Below are positions 9,976 to 19,800 of a DNA stretch of 64,000 nt, piece by piece (position 1 is the stretch's first letter; every line of letters begins with the position of its first letter). The position numbers were made by a program, and so were the translations under genes. The stretch is from Halioglobus japonicus. GTDB lineage: Bacteria; Pseudomonadota; Gammaproteobacteria; Pseudomonadales; Halieaceae. The notes under the pieces were generated by a model. It worked only from the letters and a program-made list of their open reading frames with translations, was not told where the DNA came from and did no database searches. Where the stretch lies: NCBI RefSeq assembly GCF_001983995.1, contig NZ_CP019450.1, positions 310,001-374,000 on the forward strand. The letters are read 5' to 3'.

Positions 9976-10820
9976 TCTACTCCACACTATGTGTACCGAC
10001 TAATAAACTGAAGTCGGTGAGTGAAACCTGATTTGCTCGAATATAACCAAGCTGCTGATGGGCTCGGATGTTCCCCGCCAAGGTTCACTGCCCCATTATG
10101 TTTGACTTCAACTCTCTTGCATTCGACTTAGCATGCTGTCACCAGGCACAGGAACGTCTATGCTCTATACACTGCTACTCCAGCGTCCACACGGGTAAAA
10201 ATCAAGTGCATTTAGGTCCCAACTCCTCGCGGCAATCTCTGCCCTACGCACCTCAGGTGCCCTCTTCGCGCATAACTCAATCAAGCAGCTGGCCGACGAC
10301 ATCCAGCGTCACTTGACAACGTGTGGCCAAGTCGAGGGGACGCTTACATTAAAAACAATTTTTGTGCGTAATTGCGGTTCCGTATCTATATCGAGCGCCT
10401 TTCAAAGCTCACATTTACTCCAACTGCACGTCGTACACGCATATTTTTTATCTCAGTATTTCTATGTACTGGAGGTGCAACCTTGTGACCGCGCTCGGCC
10501 ACCTTTACAGAGAAATACACATGTGTATCCCAGACTAGCGTGGACTCACATTTCAAGATTGAGTTGTTTGGGCCAGCCGGTTTCAACGCAATCCCAGTTT
10601 GATAGATACCCATTTAGCAAATGGCTTTATTGTTAGTTTCTCTTGCTCACAGGCATGCGCGATTTCTGCAGGAACGACATACCATCGCAAATGTACTAGG
10701 TGAACACTTTTGATTGCATGAAACTACGTTGGCCACAAGCGTAAAAGCCATTCAGCCCAAAAAATCCAAGCACGAGTGGCGACCGTATCATTTATGAATA
10801 TTCTCGAATGAGGGTAGACC
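9976..10820. other. Gene-poor stretch
   Basis: There are frames of 80-110 codons (10068-10316, 10313-10636) but no recognisable family and no ribosome binding sites. The phoX similarity does not continue. I see no RNA gene. The last 15 bases contain GAGGG upstream of the next start. Confidence 0.35.
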
Positions 10821-11114
10821 ATGAAGAAAATTGCTTTACGCGTTTATGACGCTTACAACTACGTTTTCGACTCCAGTAAAAATCCACTGCGGCACATACC
10901 TGATCCCACTAGCCGAATGTTCATCATGACTATACTCGCGTTTATGTGGAGCGGTGCCTTCGCAGTATATTTCGGTAGTATCATTTATTTTGGGCTCAGC
11001 GTTGCTGCGCATATTGTGCTCATTCTCATGTTTTTCTTCACGATGGCGGTGTTTTATGACGCCGAGAAAAACAAGAGTTCCTGGTTGCTCAAGTTACGCG
11101 AGAAAGACCTGTAA
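10821..11114 (+). CDS. Small membrane protein, two predicted TM segments
   Basis: This 97-residue protein has a basic, aromatic N-terminal part (KKIALRVYDAYNYVFDSS, then RHIPDPTSRMF). Two hydrophobic segments follow (MTILAFMWSGAFAVYFG, about residues 34-55, and SVAAHIVLILMFFFTMAVFY, about 60-80). The tail is charged (DAEKNKSSWLLKLREKD). GAGGG lies six bases before the ATG, so expression is likely. I do not recognise the family. It stands alone, with decayed DNA on the left and 500 bases without genes on the right. An inner-membrane location with the tail in the cytoplasm fits the positive-inside rule. Confidence 0.6.
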   Translation: MKKIALRVYDAYNYVFDSSKNPLRHIPDPTSRMFIMTILAFMWSGAFAVYFGSIIYFGLSVAAHIVLILMFFFTMAVFYDAEKNKSSWLLKLREKDL

Positions 11115-11608
11115 CCGTCATGCCCTGTCGGGCTGCGCTGACACAGGTGTAGATGAACCTCCGATCGCGAAGGTGCCAACTGGCGACGTGCCTCTAGCCA
11201 AAGAGAATGAGGCTCAGGGCACCTCCGTGTCATCATCCGGCAACTATGAGGGGTAGGTACTCAACCACGTCGACCTTACGCGATAGCAGATCCAGACGTG
11301 TTGGATGTGCACAAGGGTTCACATGAATGGTGGTGTCATTACGTTCATGGGGAGCCCTACCGCCCCTAATCGTTCTTATGTCATGAAGCCAGACTTCTTA
11401 CGGTTGGGACACATGTCGCTCCGATAACAGCGCTGGACGCAACGGCCAACTCATGGGGCACGCGCGAACTGCAATCACGGTGAGTGGAAGCCACCCACCC
11501 GTGCAACCCCATATATGGCCCCCTGTTACAGTCATTTTGCGAGGATATGGCGCGTGATCCGCGGGTGGGCGAGCGACCAATTCTTTATAAACTCCGCTCC
11601 CTCGCAAC
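11115..11608. other. Intergenic stretch before the tRNA-like gene
   Basis: No supported gene. Just upstream of the tRNA-like sequence TTCTTTATAAACT (11581 onward) could hold a -10 element, but I cannot place a clear -35. Confidence 0.3.
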
Positions 11609-11685
11609 AAGCCTACAGCTCAGTTGGTTAGAGCATCCGACTCATAATCGGCAGGTCGAAGGTTCAAGTCCTTCTGGGCCCACCA
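11609..11685 (+). tRNA. tRNA with CAT anticodon (Met or Ile2), acceptor stem damaged, probably pseudo
   Basis: The D arm (GCTCAGTTGGTTAGAGC), anticodon loop CTCATAA with CAT, and T arm (GAAGG TTCAAGT CCTTC) are well formed, and CCA is encoded at 11683-11685. The 3' acceptor strand is TGGGCCC, but the 5' strand reads AAGCCTA, so the first two pairs are A-C mismatches. Position 8, normally T, is C. A healthy partner would begin GGGCCTAT. Pair 27-43 is also mismatched. These changes suggest loss of function. Its 3' half recurs at 14032-14079. Confidence 0.6.
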
Positions 11686-11794
11686 TTTTCAGCAAAAATC
11701 ATTGGCTTATAACTGCGTAGAGCACGCGACGATGGTCACTGTCTCTTTGACTGGTGTCAGCAGATGTAGCGCTGGAGAGCGCAATTCCCGCACC

Positions 11795-12406
11795 TTAACC
11801 AGGCAGTGCCCGCTGCCAGGCTCTTTCCCCGAGCAGCTTTCGAAGAGTAAACGAAATGGTATCCATTGAGATGCTGATGCTATCGCTACCAGAATTCACC
11901 ATGTACAAGCTACCCAACAGTAGCCGGTGAGTCGCAGCCAGACATTTCTCTTTCTCGACAATCTTGATATCAGCAATAACTGGCTCAACAAGGCCCGGCA
12001 ATAAACTCCGAATTCCGCTTCGTGAACCAGACATGCTTTCATTCTTAGCAACAATTACAGGCAAAGCTGCGCGAATAATGTGGGGGTGAGCGTAGGCCTC
12101 CACGAGAATACTGCGTACTATATAGCAGATCCTTTCGCCAACGGTCACGCCGTCTAGCGGTTGCGCAAAAAGTTTGGCTGAGAAACGCCGCCCCCATTCC
12201 AGGGTCAGGTCTCTGATGATGAATTCTTTTGTCTCGTAATAGCGATACAAGGTAGCTCGACCAATACCGGCTCCCTTTGCGATATCCATCATATTTACGC
12301 TTTCTTGGTCCTCTACATCCAATAGATTCCATGCTGCATGCAGGATCTTCTCCCGCGTGGCCTGCTGGGTACGGCTCATACTTTCGTGCTGGCGTTGTGC
12401 GGTCAT
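11795..12406 (-). CDS. TetR family transcriptional regulator
   Basis: About 200 residues. The N-terminal helix-turn-helix is typical (TREKILHAAWNLLD, then VNMMDIAKGAGIGRATLYRYY, about residues 18-60). The divergent C-terminal part would bind a ligand. It is transcribed away from the P450 at 12541, and the 135-base gap contains two copies of a dyad ATGAGACACGCGTCTT. TetR proteins usually repress their divergent neighbour and themselves, so this protein probably controls the P450 in response to a hydrophobic substrate. The start at 12406 is tentative; an inner ATG at 12379 is possible. Codon use is more AT-rich than in genes right of 14 kb. Confidence 0.85.
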   Translation of the reverse strand: MTAQRQHESMSRTQQATREKILHAAWNLLDVEDQESVNMMDIAKGAGIGRATLYRYYETKEFIIRDLTLEWGRRFSAKLFAQPLDGVTVGERICYIVRSILVEAYAHPHIIRAALPVIVAKNESMSGSRSGIRSLLPGLVEPVIADIKIVEKEKCLAATHRLLLGSLYMVNSGSDSISISMDTISFTLRKLLGERAWQRALPG

Positions 12407-12464
12407 GAAATTCGGCCCAATGCTGATCGTTAGAAGAACCTATTAGTTGGGATAATACCTATTT

Positions 12465-12480
12465 ATGAGACACGCGTCTT
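12465..12480. promoter_or_regulatory. Probable TetR operator, copy 1
   Basis: ATGAGACACGCGTCTT contains the dyad AGAC-N4-GTCT. The copy ends on the first two bases of the TTGACA -35 element of the P450 promoter, so a bound repressor would cover it. Confidence 0.65.
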
Positions 12481-12506
12481 GACACCTTTCTCGGCCTCGA
12501 TAAAAA
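12479..12506 (+). promoter_or_regulatory. Sigma-70 promoter of the P450 gene
   Basis: TTGACA at 12479-12484 matches the -35 consensus exactly. TAAAAA/T at 12501-12507 is the likely -10 after a 16-base spacer. The promoter lies exactly between the two operator copies. Confidence 0.6.
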
Positions 12507-12521
12507 TGAGACACGCGTCTT
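12506..12521. promoter_or_regulatory. Probable TetR operator, copy 2
   Basis: An exact 16-base repeat of copy 1 (ATGAGACACGCGTCTT), 41 bases downstream. It overlaps the end of the -10 region and the expected transcription start, and lies 20 bases before the GTG start of the P450. Confidence 0.65.
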
Positions 12522-12540
12522 ATTGCGATGGAGGCAAAAA

Positions 12541-13704
12541 GTGATTGATTGGTATTACGATAAGTTGCGGGGAGGCGAGTTTGCAGCTGAACTCCACAAC
12601 TTGCGGCACCAGGCGGATATTGTGCCTGCAATGGCCATGGAGGGCTCCATGTCGATCTTCTATATTGTCGGCCACAAAGCCCTGAGCGATGCCTTCAAGA
12701 GCGCTGATTGTTTTCCACCAGGGCATGCCTACCAAATTATTTCCTTACCCTTTATTGGCGAGACCTTCATGTCAATGAATGAGGATCAGCATCGAGAATG
12801 GCGCCCTCCAATGACGCCATCTTTCCGTCGCCATGCCATTGATGAGATAGATGAAGACTTACTGGACTCTATTGGCCATGAATTACTAGATCAGATTGAG
12901 CCCCAAAACAACATAGATTTCGTTACCGCATTTACGCGCCTATTTGCATTTCGTGTGATCTGCCGACTGCTGGGCCTGCCGATAGAGGAGGAAGGAGAAT
13001 ACTATCAGTGGTCTATGAATTTAATGTTTGGGGGGCGGGACCTGGAGAAGAGCCAGGCTGCGGATAGGATACTTACATCCATTGTAAGGGATGTCATTAA
13101 TGCCCGGCGTAAAGAACGGCAGGAGGACCAAATAAGTCGTTGGTTAGATACCGAAATTCAAGGACAGCAAATTAGTGATGAATCTATGTTTGCTCACGTC
13201 CGGTTGTTCTTTACGGCAGGCGCTACCACTACGTCCGACGCCATGAGCAACCTGTTTCATGCATTGCTGACCCATAAGGATGCCTGGCAGCAATGTGTGG
13301 AAGAGCCAGAGATGCAGGTTGGTGCCGTCAATGAACTTCTCAGGTGGAACCCTCCAGTCGCGGCGCAACCGCGCTTCACGCCGGCAGATCGCACAATTGA
13401 GTTTAGTGGTGTCACTATGTCACCCAATAGCGCGGTTCTGTTTGGGATTGCTGCTGCGAACCGCGACCCTCGTGTTTTTCCCAATCCAGATATCTTCGAT
13501 ATTAGTCGAAAAGCAAAAAACCTTTTGACCTTTGGCCCAGGCTTGCGTACCTGCCCGGGCATGCATCTGGCTCAAAAGAATTTGGCGTCTGCGCTGCGAA
13601 TAACGGCTGATCGGTTCCCTAATATTAAGTTGGCAGGTGAGGGAGCAATACCAGAAGGCATCCTTTTGAGAAGTGTTCCAACACTGCCGATATCGTTAAA
13701 TTAG
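12541..13704 (+). CDS. Cytochrome P450
   Basis: 387 residues. The oxygen-binding I helix is FFTAGATTTSDAM (about residue 222). The K-helix ExxR is NELLRW (about 264). The haem loop is FGPGLRTCPGMHLAQ, with the cysteine ligand at about residue 339. It is a soluble class I bacterial P450 that needs a ferredoxin and reductase; neither is adjacent. The frame is open from a TTG at 12523, but GTG at 12541 is preferred since GGAGG lies six bases upstream and the TTG would start inside the second operator region. The divergent TetR and the flanking tRNA 3' repeats suggest a mobile detoxification or catabolic cassette. The substrate is unknown; the I helix has AGATTT rather than the usual AGxxTT variants of CYP153. 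Confidence 0.9.
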   Translation: MIDWYYDKLRGGEFAAELHNLRHQADIVPAMAMEGSMSIFYIVGHKALSDAFKSADCFPPGHAYQIISLPFIGETFMSMNEDQHREWRPPMTPSFRRHAIDEIDEDLLDSIGHELLDQIEPQNNIDFVTAFTRLFAFRVICRLLGLPIEEEGEYYQWSMNLMFGGRDLEKSQAADRILTSIVRDVINARRKERQEDQISRWLDTEIQGQQISDESMFAHVRLFFTAGATTTSDAMSNLFHALLTHKDAWQQCVEEPEMQVGAVNELLRWNPPVAAQPRFTPADRTIEFSGVTMSPNSAVLFGIAAANRDPRVFPNPDIFDISRKAKNLLTFGPGLRTCPGMHLAQKNLASALRITADRFPNIKLAGEGAIPEGILLRSVPTLPISLN

Positions 13705-14031
13705 TAACCTGAGACTAAAAATCTAATTCATGCAATCGAATGCGACCTCAAGCCACTGCATGGGCAACCAGGAACTTCGGGGCCTGCCCAGTTGATTTGA
13801 ATCGCCGCATGCCACTCTCTGTGCGAGGTCGGCTAGAGAGATTGTTCGGCTCCAGTTCGGAGTTCGGTCTTGAAAAGCTGTTAGAAATCCTGGACATAGT
13901 GCCAGCAGGCACCGAAACCGACCCTGGGCAAGTTCGGGATAGCTTCGTTCCTAGCTGTGAGTTCGGTATCGGCCAACAAAATCCCGTAACTTTCTTCAGC
14001 TTACTGTTCCAGCCTGGCTCTGTTCGAGCTC
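13705..14031. other. Intergenic stretch
   Basis: A 123-codon plus-strand frame (13740-14111) spans this region, but it runs through the tRNA fragment, lacks a ribosome binding site and matches nothing; I treat it as chance. Degenerate similarity to a tRNA 5' half may lie at 14010-14031. Confidence 0.35.
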
Positions 14032-14079
14032 CTCATAATCGGAAGGTCGAAGGTTCACGTCCTTCTGGGCCCACCATTT
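14032..14079 (+). repeat. tRNA 3'-end fragment, direct repeat of 11641-11688
   Basis: CTCATAATCGG, the whole T arm, the acceptor strand TGGGCCC and the encoded CCA are repeated with only two substitutions relative to the tRNA-like gene at 11.6 kb. The 5' half is missing or degenerated beyond confident recognition. Such a 3'-end copy is what site-specific integration into a tRNA gene leaves behind, or it may be a decayed tandem tRNA. Confidence 0.7.
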
Positions 14080-14205
14080 ATCTAGCCATTCATAAATATA
14101 GATTTAGCTAGTGCGCCCGATTATTCCGGAGATATCGGTTACATCTGGTTATCCATAGTCGATGGGTGCAAAGTCTGACCTTGCCCATGGTGCTGTGGTC
14201 TGCGG

Positions 14206-14406
14206 TTACAGGCTTTTGTGATCATAGCTTTGTTTTTTTGATCTGGACGTCCAGGGTACAGAATCCAGCTTAACCACCGGCGGCCATCTGGCGTTGTTGT
14301 CACCCGATTCCAACGCCAGATAACTGCTCTCCATATCACGTGCCAACAACCCCCGGCGCTCCACAAGCCCCACAACTCGGTGACTGATGGCATGCACCAA
14401 TGCCAC
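14206..14406 (-). mobile_element. Possible IS91-family transposase fragment
   Basis: The minus-strand translation begins LVHAISHRVVGLVERRGLL and continues ARDMESSYLALESGD, which resembles the segment following the catalytic domain in IS91-type (Y2) transposases. After about 45 residues the similarity stops and the frame wanders. No terminal sequences of the element are seen. The identification is from memory of the family's wording and is tentative. Confidence 0.4.
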
Positions 14407-14417
14407 CGATGCCGCAG

Positions 14418-16778
14418 TTACTCGATCGCGATCACCACCTTATTGATGGTACCGGTAAAGCGCGTCTCAACCGGCCCAACGCCAATATCCTCAGCTACGG
14501 GCGTTTGGTTATCTAGGCCTACATCAGCGGTCTCATCGGCTGAGAAGATGAGCGGCTGGGTTCGTTCAATACGACCTGAGGCCACTTTCTTGCCATTCAC
14601 CGTGATCGTCGCATCGCCACCCTGCCCCAAACCGCCACCGTCATAATCGAAGTCCATCACGATAGTGGCCGGCCCAGGGGCGATCGGCTTCTTCCCAGCC
14701 ACGGTAAATCGCTCAAGACCGAGGAAGTTGTAGGTGTAGATGGGTCTACCATCCTTCATGTAGAGCGACCAGCCACCAAAGCGCCCACCCTGTGTCAGGA
14801 TCACGCCTGTGGTGCCTTTATCGACCTCTACCTCCGCAGTGATTGTCTTAGAGGTGTTCTTGGAGTTTAAGAACGTATTCTCCAAAATGCCGTTCATGCC
14901 TTCATAAAGCGTGAGTGACTTGCGATCGCCCAACAAATCAGGACGTCCAGCGATGGCGGGATTAACGCGCTCTACAGAACGATCATCGATCGGTAATACG
15001 TTGTACTTTTCCGCCTCCTCCATGAACTTCGCTTCCATGGCTGCTACACGCTCGGGGTACTTATCAGCCAGATTGTTCACCAAGCTGAAGTCCTCTTTTG
15101 CGTTATAGAGCTCCCACACATCATCTTCGAGTGGTTTCTGCTCGCCCGTCTGCCAGGGAGCCCGGTGCAGCACACGTGCGAACCAGCCGTCCTGGTACAG
15201 TGCGCGGTTACCGAACATCTCAAAGTATTGAATGGTATGCCGCTCGGGTGCGTCAGCATCGTTCAGGCTGAACAGCAGACTGGTGCCAGCCATGGGCTCC
15301 TGAACTGTACCGTTAACGCTGGTAGGCTCGGGCAGGTTCGCTGCCTCAAGAATAGTCGGCGCAATATCGATCACATGGGAGAACTGACTGCGAATCCCGC
15401 CACCGCCCTCGATTCTGTCAGGCCAATGAATGACCATGCCGTTGCGGGTACCACCGAAATCAGATGCAACCTGCTTAGTCCACTTGAACGGCGCGTCGAA
15501 AGCCACCGCCCAACCCGCCGACATATGCGGAAAGGTGTATTCCCCCCCCCAATCGTCAAGTCGCGGCAACAGATCTTCGACCTTCTCGACAACCTGATTA
15601 AAGTAGGTCATCTCGTTGTACATTCCGATAAAACCGCCCTCTGCGCTGGTGCCATTATCACCGGCGATGTAGATAATCAGAGTGTTATCCAGCTCACCGA
15701 TATCCTCCACGGCATCAACAAGCCGCCCGACGTTAACATCAGTGTGCTCCATAAACCCAGCAAACACCTCAGCCTGCCGCGCAAACAGCCTGCGATGATC
15801 TTCAGGTAAATCTGCCCATGCACTGAGATCCTCGGGGCGGTCCGCCAACTGCGTGGTCTCTGGGATGATGCCCATCTCTTTCTGCCTGGCGACAGTCGCA
15901 GTCCGGGTCTGGTCCCATCCCTCATCAAACTTGCCTTTGTACTTGTCTGCCCACTCTTTAGGGACGTGGTGCGGTGCGTGGACCGCACCTGTCGCGAAAT
16001 AGATAAAGAAGGGCTTGTCGGGCGTCATGGACTGCTGTGCCTTCATCCAACCAATCGCCTGATCGGTCATGTCATCAGTAAAGTGATAGCCCTCGACATG
16101 CGGCGGATTGACGCGGGTCACGCCATCGTAAACAAGCGGGTACCACTGGTCTGTCTCACCACCGATAAACCCGTAAAACTTGTCGAAGCCCGAGTGAGTT
16201 GGCCAGCGATCAAAGGGACCTGAAACGCTCGTTTCCCACGCTGCTGTCTCATGCCACTTACCGAAAGCTCCCGTACTGTAACCGTTCAGTCGGAGCATCT
16301 CAGCAAGAGGGGCAACCCTGTTAGGAACCTGCCCGGTGTTACCCGGAAAAGCCGTCGCGGTCTCCATAATGGAGCCCGTATTGGTCGAGTGGTGGTTGCG
16401 GCCCGTCTTCAACGCATTACGGGTCGGCGAACAGAGAGCCGTCGTGTGGAAGTTGTTGTAACGCAAACCGCCCTCTGCCAAACGATCCAATGTGGGCGTG
16501 TTAATGGGGCCACCAAACGGAGTGGTTGCACCGAAACCAACATCATCAATTAACACGATGATGACATTAGGCGCACCCTCGGGCGCTTCCACCGTAAACA
16601 GGGGTGGTGCCTCAACATTGCGGACATCCAACTCTTTAAATTTTGGCGGCGCGGGCTCAGCTATCGGCAGGTGCGAGCGATCCATCTCATAAGCGTGAAC
16701 GCTCACTGAAAGTGCCACTAGGGCGCCCGATATCCAAAGGTCAAGAAAACGCTTAGAGAGTGAAAAAAATTTCTCCAT
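14418..16778 (-). CDS. Type I sulfatase (arylsulfatase family), exported
   Basis: About 786 residues with a signal peptide (SKRFLDLWISGALVALSVS) cleaved near VHA-YE. The alkaline-phosphatase-like fold starts at APNVIIVLIDDVGFG with the metal aspartates. The modification motif CSPTR (about residue 116) is the site where cysteine becomes formylglycine. HAPHHVPKEW and the GDNGTSAEGG metal site follow. The C-terminal 200 residues are a beta-rich domain ending in FTGTINKVVIAIE. It cleaves sulfate esters in the periplasm, probably from algal polysaccharide or an aryl sulfate. ATG 16778 has AGGAG seven bases upstream; the frame stays open to 16880. A sulfatase-maturing enzyme is not in the window. 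It is 108 bases downstream of the giant surface protein gene. Confidence 0.9.
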   Translation of the reverse strand: MEKFFSLSKRFLDLWISGALVALSVSVHAYEMDRSHLPIAEPAPPKFKELDVRNVEAPPLFTVEAPEGAPNVIIVLIDDVGFGATTPFGGPINTPTLDRLAEGGLRYNNFHTTALCSPTRNALKTGRNHHSTNTGSIMETATAFPGNTGQVPNRVAPLAEMLRLNGYSTGAFGKWHETAAWETSVSGPFDRWPTHSGFDKFYGFIGGETDQWYPLVYDGVTRVNPPHVEGYHFTDDMTDQAIGWMKAQQSMTPDKPFFIYFATGAVHAPHHVPKEWADKYKGKFDEGWDQTRTATVARQKEMGIIPETTQLADRPEDLSAWADLPEDHRRLFARQAEVFAGFMEHTDVNVGRLVDAVEDIGELDNTLIIYIAGDNGTSAEGGFIGMYNEMTYFNQVVEKVEDLLPRLDDWGGEYTFPHMSAGWAVAFDAPFKWTKQVASDFGGTRNGMVIHWPDRIEGGGGIRSQFSHVIDIAPTILEAANLPEPTSVNGTVQEPMAGTSLLFSLNDADAPERHTIQYFEMFGNRALYQDGWFARVLHRAPWQTGEQKPLEDDVWELYNAKEDFSLVNNLADKYPERVAAMEAKFMEEAEKYNVLPIDDRSVERVNPAIAGRPDLLGDRKSLTLYEGMNGILENTFLNSKNTSKTITAEVEVDKGTTGVILTQGGRFGGWSLYMKDGRPIYTYNFLGLERFTVAGKKPIAPGPATIVMDFDYDGGGLGQGGDATITVNGKKVASGRIERTQPLIFSADETADVGLDNQTPVAEDIGVGPVETRFTGTINKVVIAIE

Positions 16779-16886
16779 GATGCCGCTCCTGTGTTGAGTC
16801 TTGTTCAGTGTAGTACAGTTTTTAACCATGTACAGACGCGTGCTAAGGCTTCCAGAGAGACTTGGAATTTCTATGAGCAAGCATCC

Positions 16887-19800
16887 TCATTGCGTCGTGA
16901 AACCACCCGATGACCGAGTCTTATAGGCACCTATAGCCAGTATGAGCAGCACCAGAATCCATAACATTGCTCGCGGAGCCACAGGGACTACGTGTGGGGG
17001 AACACCAAGATCCCTTGATATATCGGCAGGAGGCGTGGGCGCTTTAGGAGGCAAAGACGGCTCAGACGGCTCAGACGGCTCGGGCGGCTCGGGCGGCTCA
17101 GGCAAAGTCTCCGGCGGCTGAGTAAGACATGCAGGCGTGGCAGGTGGGTAGTCAAACGTTTGCTCCACTGCAGGGTTAACACTGAGACGCAATATTAACT
17201 GTGGCACCCGATCGTCAGCGACCTGCACCCATTCACCTGAATCTAGCGCCCAACCAGGCCAACCAACGCCATTGCCAGATGCATCGACTACCATGCCCGG
17301 CCATAGTAAACGCCCACCCGATGGCTGGTTTAGTAACCGCTGCACCAGCCTGCCACCAGTGCTGAACAACTCCACAGTTACATCGTTACCTCTGTAATTT
17401 TCGAGCTTGTAATTGATATAGGCGGCGTTCTGGATACATGCAGCAGTGCCGTTCATACCCAAAGCAACCGACGAGAGGGTTTCGCCAAAGTTGTTCCCTG
17501 TGCTGTTTTCGCCCGGCGCGAGAATGATCTCGCTGATAATATCGCTCACAGAATCATTCCCGCGCGTTACACCATCGACGCTGCCTGCAGTATCTTTACC
17601 ATCAGTCCAATCTTCCGGTTGCGTCTCTGTTACTGTGTAATCACCTGGAGGTAGGTTGTCGAAGATATAGCTTCCATCCGGACTCGTAATCACCGCCAGA
17701 TCAACCGGACCAGATAGCGCTACCGTCACACCTTCGATCCCATTCTCATCGACGGAGAAAATGCCGTCATCATTGGCATCGAAGTACACGCTACCAGCGA
17801 TGCTGACTGGCGCTATCTCTGTAAAATCATTACCAGGTGAGCCGCTGACCTCGTCTTGCTCACCACTATTATTAAGAGTGATTGCTACGATCTGACTGGT
17901 CGGAGAGCCGTTTATGGGGTTAGACGCAGTACCTGGTGTGCCTGTACTGTCGCCAAAGGTTTCTATCGTTCCGGCGACAACGAGTCCGTTAAGAGTTCCG
18001 CCTGGCTGAATGGGTTGGCATACGGAATATGAACCAGCAATCAGCTCACTGAATAAATAGTTTCCACTATCATCAGTCAAAGTAGATTCAAGTAAAGCGC
18101 CGCTACACTGAGAACCACTGCGTAACTCGATGGGGTTACCCACGATCGGAGTTGAATCACCGGGCAGGAATTGCCCGTCCGGGTATAACTGGTTGTCTAA
18201 GAAAACTTTGCCGGAAACATAGCCCAAAGTACTAACCTTGAGTGGAGCTTCAGCAGGTACTAGGTTGGTTCCAAAATCAGTGACCAAGGCTCCCACCGGG
18301 ACTTCGTTAAGGTACTCACCAGAGACCGGTGCAACCACTTCTACGGTGACCATGCAGCCTCCTGCAGGCACAACCGTCTCGCTCTCGACAGCAACGACAG
18401 TATCACCGGCATCAGCATCGACAATACCCACACCACCGGGACAACTTGTGGTCACGTTTGGAGGGTTGGCTACTACCATCTGAGCGGGCTGGACGGGCAG
18501 GTTGTCGACTAGATCAGCCAAAAGCGTCGCATCGGCGTCATTGTCATTGCCGATTACAAGGCTCAGTGTTGAGGCAACGCCAGGCGCCACTACGGGCGGC
18601 GAAAACTCTTTGGATACTGATGGCAGTTTCGCCACTACAATCTGAGCCTGCGTGCCCGGCAGATTATCAATACCCTCCAAGCTGGTCACATCCCCAGCAG
18701 CAATTTCATTTGTGTATGTGCCTGGAATGTTACTTACTACTCCCGCCGTAATCGTACAAACCGCTCCCGGCTCACCCGTGGGTGGTAATGTCGCACCGAT
18801 CAGGCGCAACTCGCGACCAGCAGGAACACCAATTAGAACACCTTCTAGGCAGTCAGTCGCAATGTCCGGTGACTCTGCCAGCACCAGTCCATCGGGCAAA
18901 CTATCAATCAGATTTACCTGTGTGAGAGTCCCGGTATTAGGGTTCTCGATACGAATAGTCATTAACGCGTTCTCTCCAGGCAAGCGAGATGCAACGCCGG
19001 TCGTAAATTCCATGGGATCACCTGCATCCAAAGTCAGGTCATCAAATGCTTTATTGACGATCAAGCGTTGACGTACTTCCAGATTGGCCGTCGCCTCAGG
19101 GTGGGGGATTGGAACACCGTTGGAGGTAAGCGCATCCGCCTCAATAACATTGAGGTAGCTGTTCTCCGCAATGGAGAACACATCAACTTCGAGATAGCAA
19201 TACGCTGCCTCATCACCCTGGGCAGGTCCAATGGCTCCTCCTTGAAGACGAACGCTCTCCTCACTTGGGAAATCGACCACAGCGCTACCGCCACAGTTTG
19301 AGAACGCGTTCGGCTCATCTGCAATGAGGACTCCAACCGGCAGGTCGTCGACAAGTTCCATAGCGGTAATGCTTTCGGCCCTCGCATTGAAGATCGTTAT
19401 CCGTAATGTCGACACTTCATAAGGGCCAACTACAGACGGGGTAAACGTCTTACTCACACCTGCATCTGAGGTTGTACTCAACGTGCTCTGGGCAAATGAG
19501 CTCGCATTGGTCGCGCCTTGATCAGAGATCATACTGCTCTCAGGAATAGTATTAATGATCGCACCCACGGTTGTTGAGATAACTCTCGCCTGCACTATGC
19601 AGCTCGCGTTGGCTCCTAACGATGCACCCGATAAGCCGAGACGGTCTGAACCTGGCACCGCAGCCACGATACCTCCGGGACAATCGGTACTTGCTTCTGG
19701 GGCTGGTGCCAACTTCATACCGTTGGGCAACGCGCCGCTCGTACCATCGAGGCTAAAGTAGTCAGTAACCTCCACATTAGTAAGATTCTGATCCGCATTG

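Noticed and set aside
13740..14111. A 123-codon plus-strand frame after the P450
   Set aside because: It reads through the tRNA 3' fragment, has no ribosome binding site and no family resemblance.
17059..17103. CRISPR-like short repeats in the surface protein gene
   Set aside because: Nine-base in-frame tandem units without spacers encode a Pro-rich linker; no cas genes are present.
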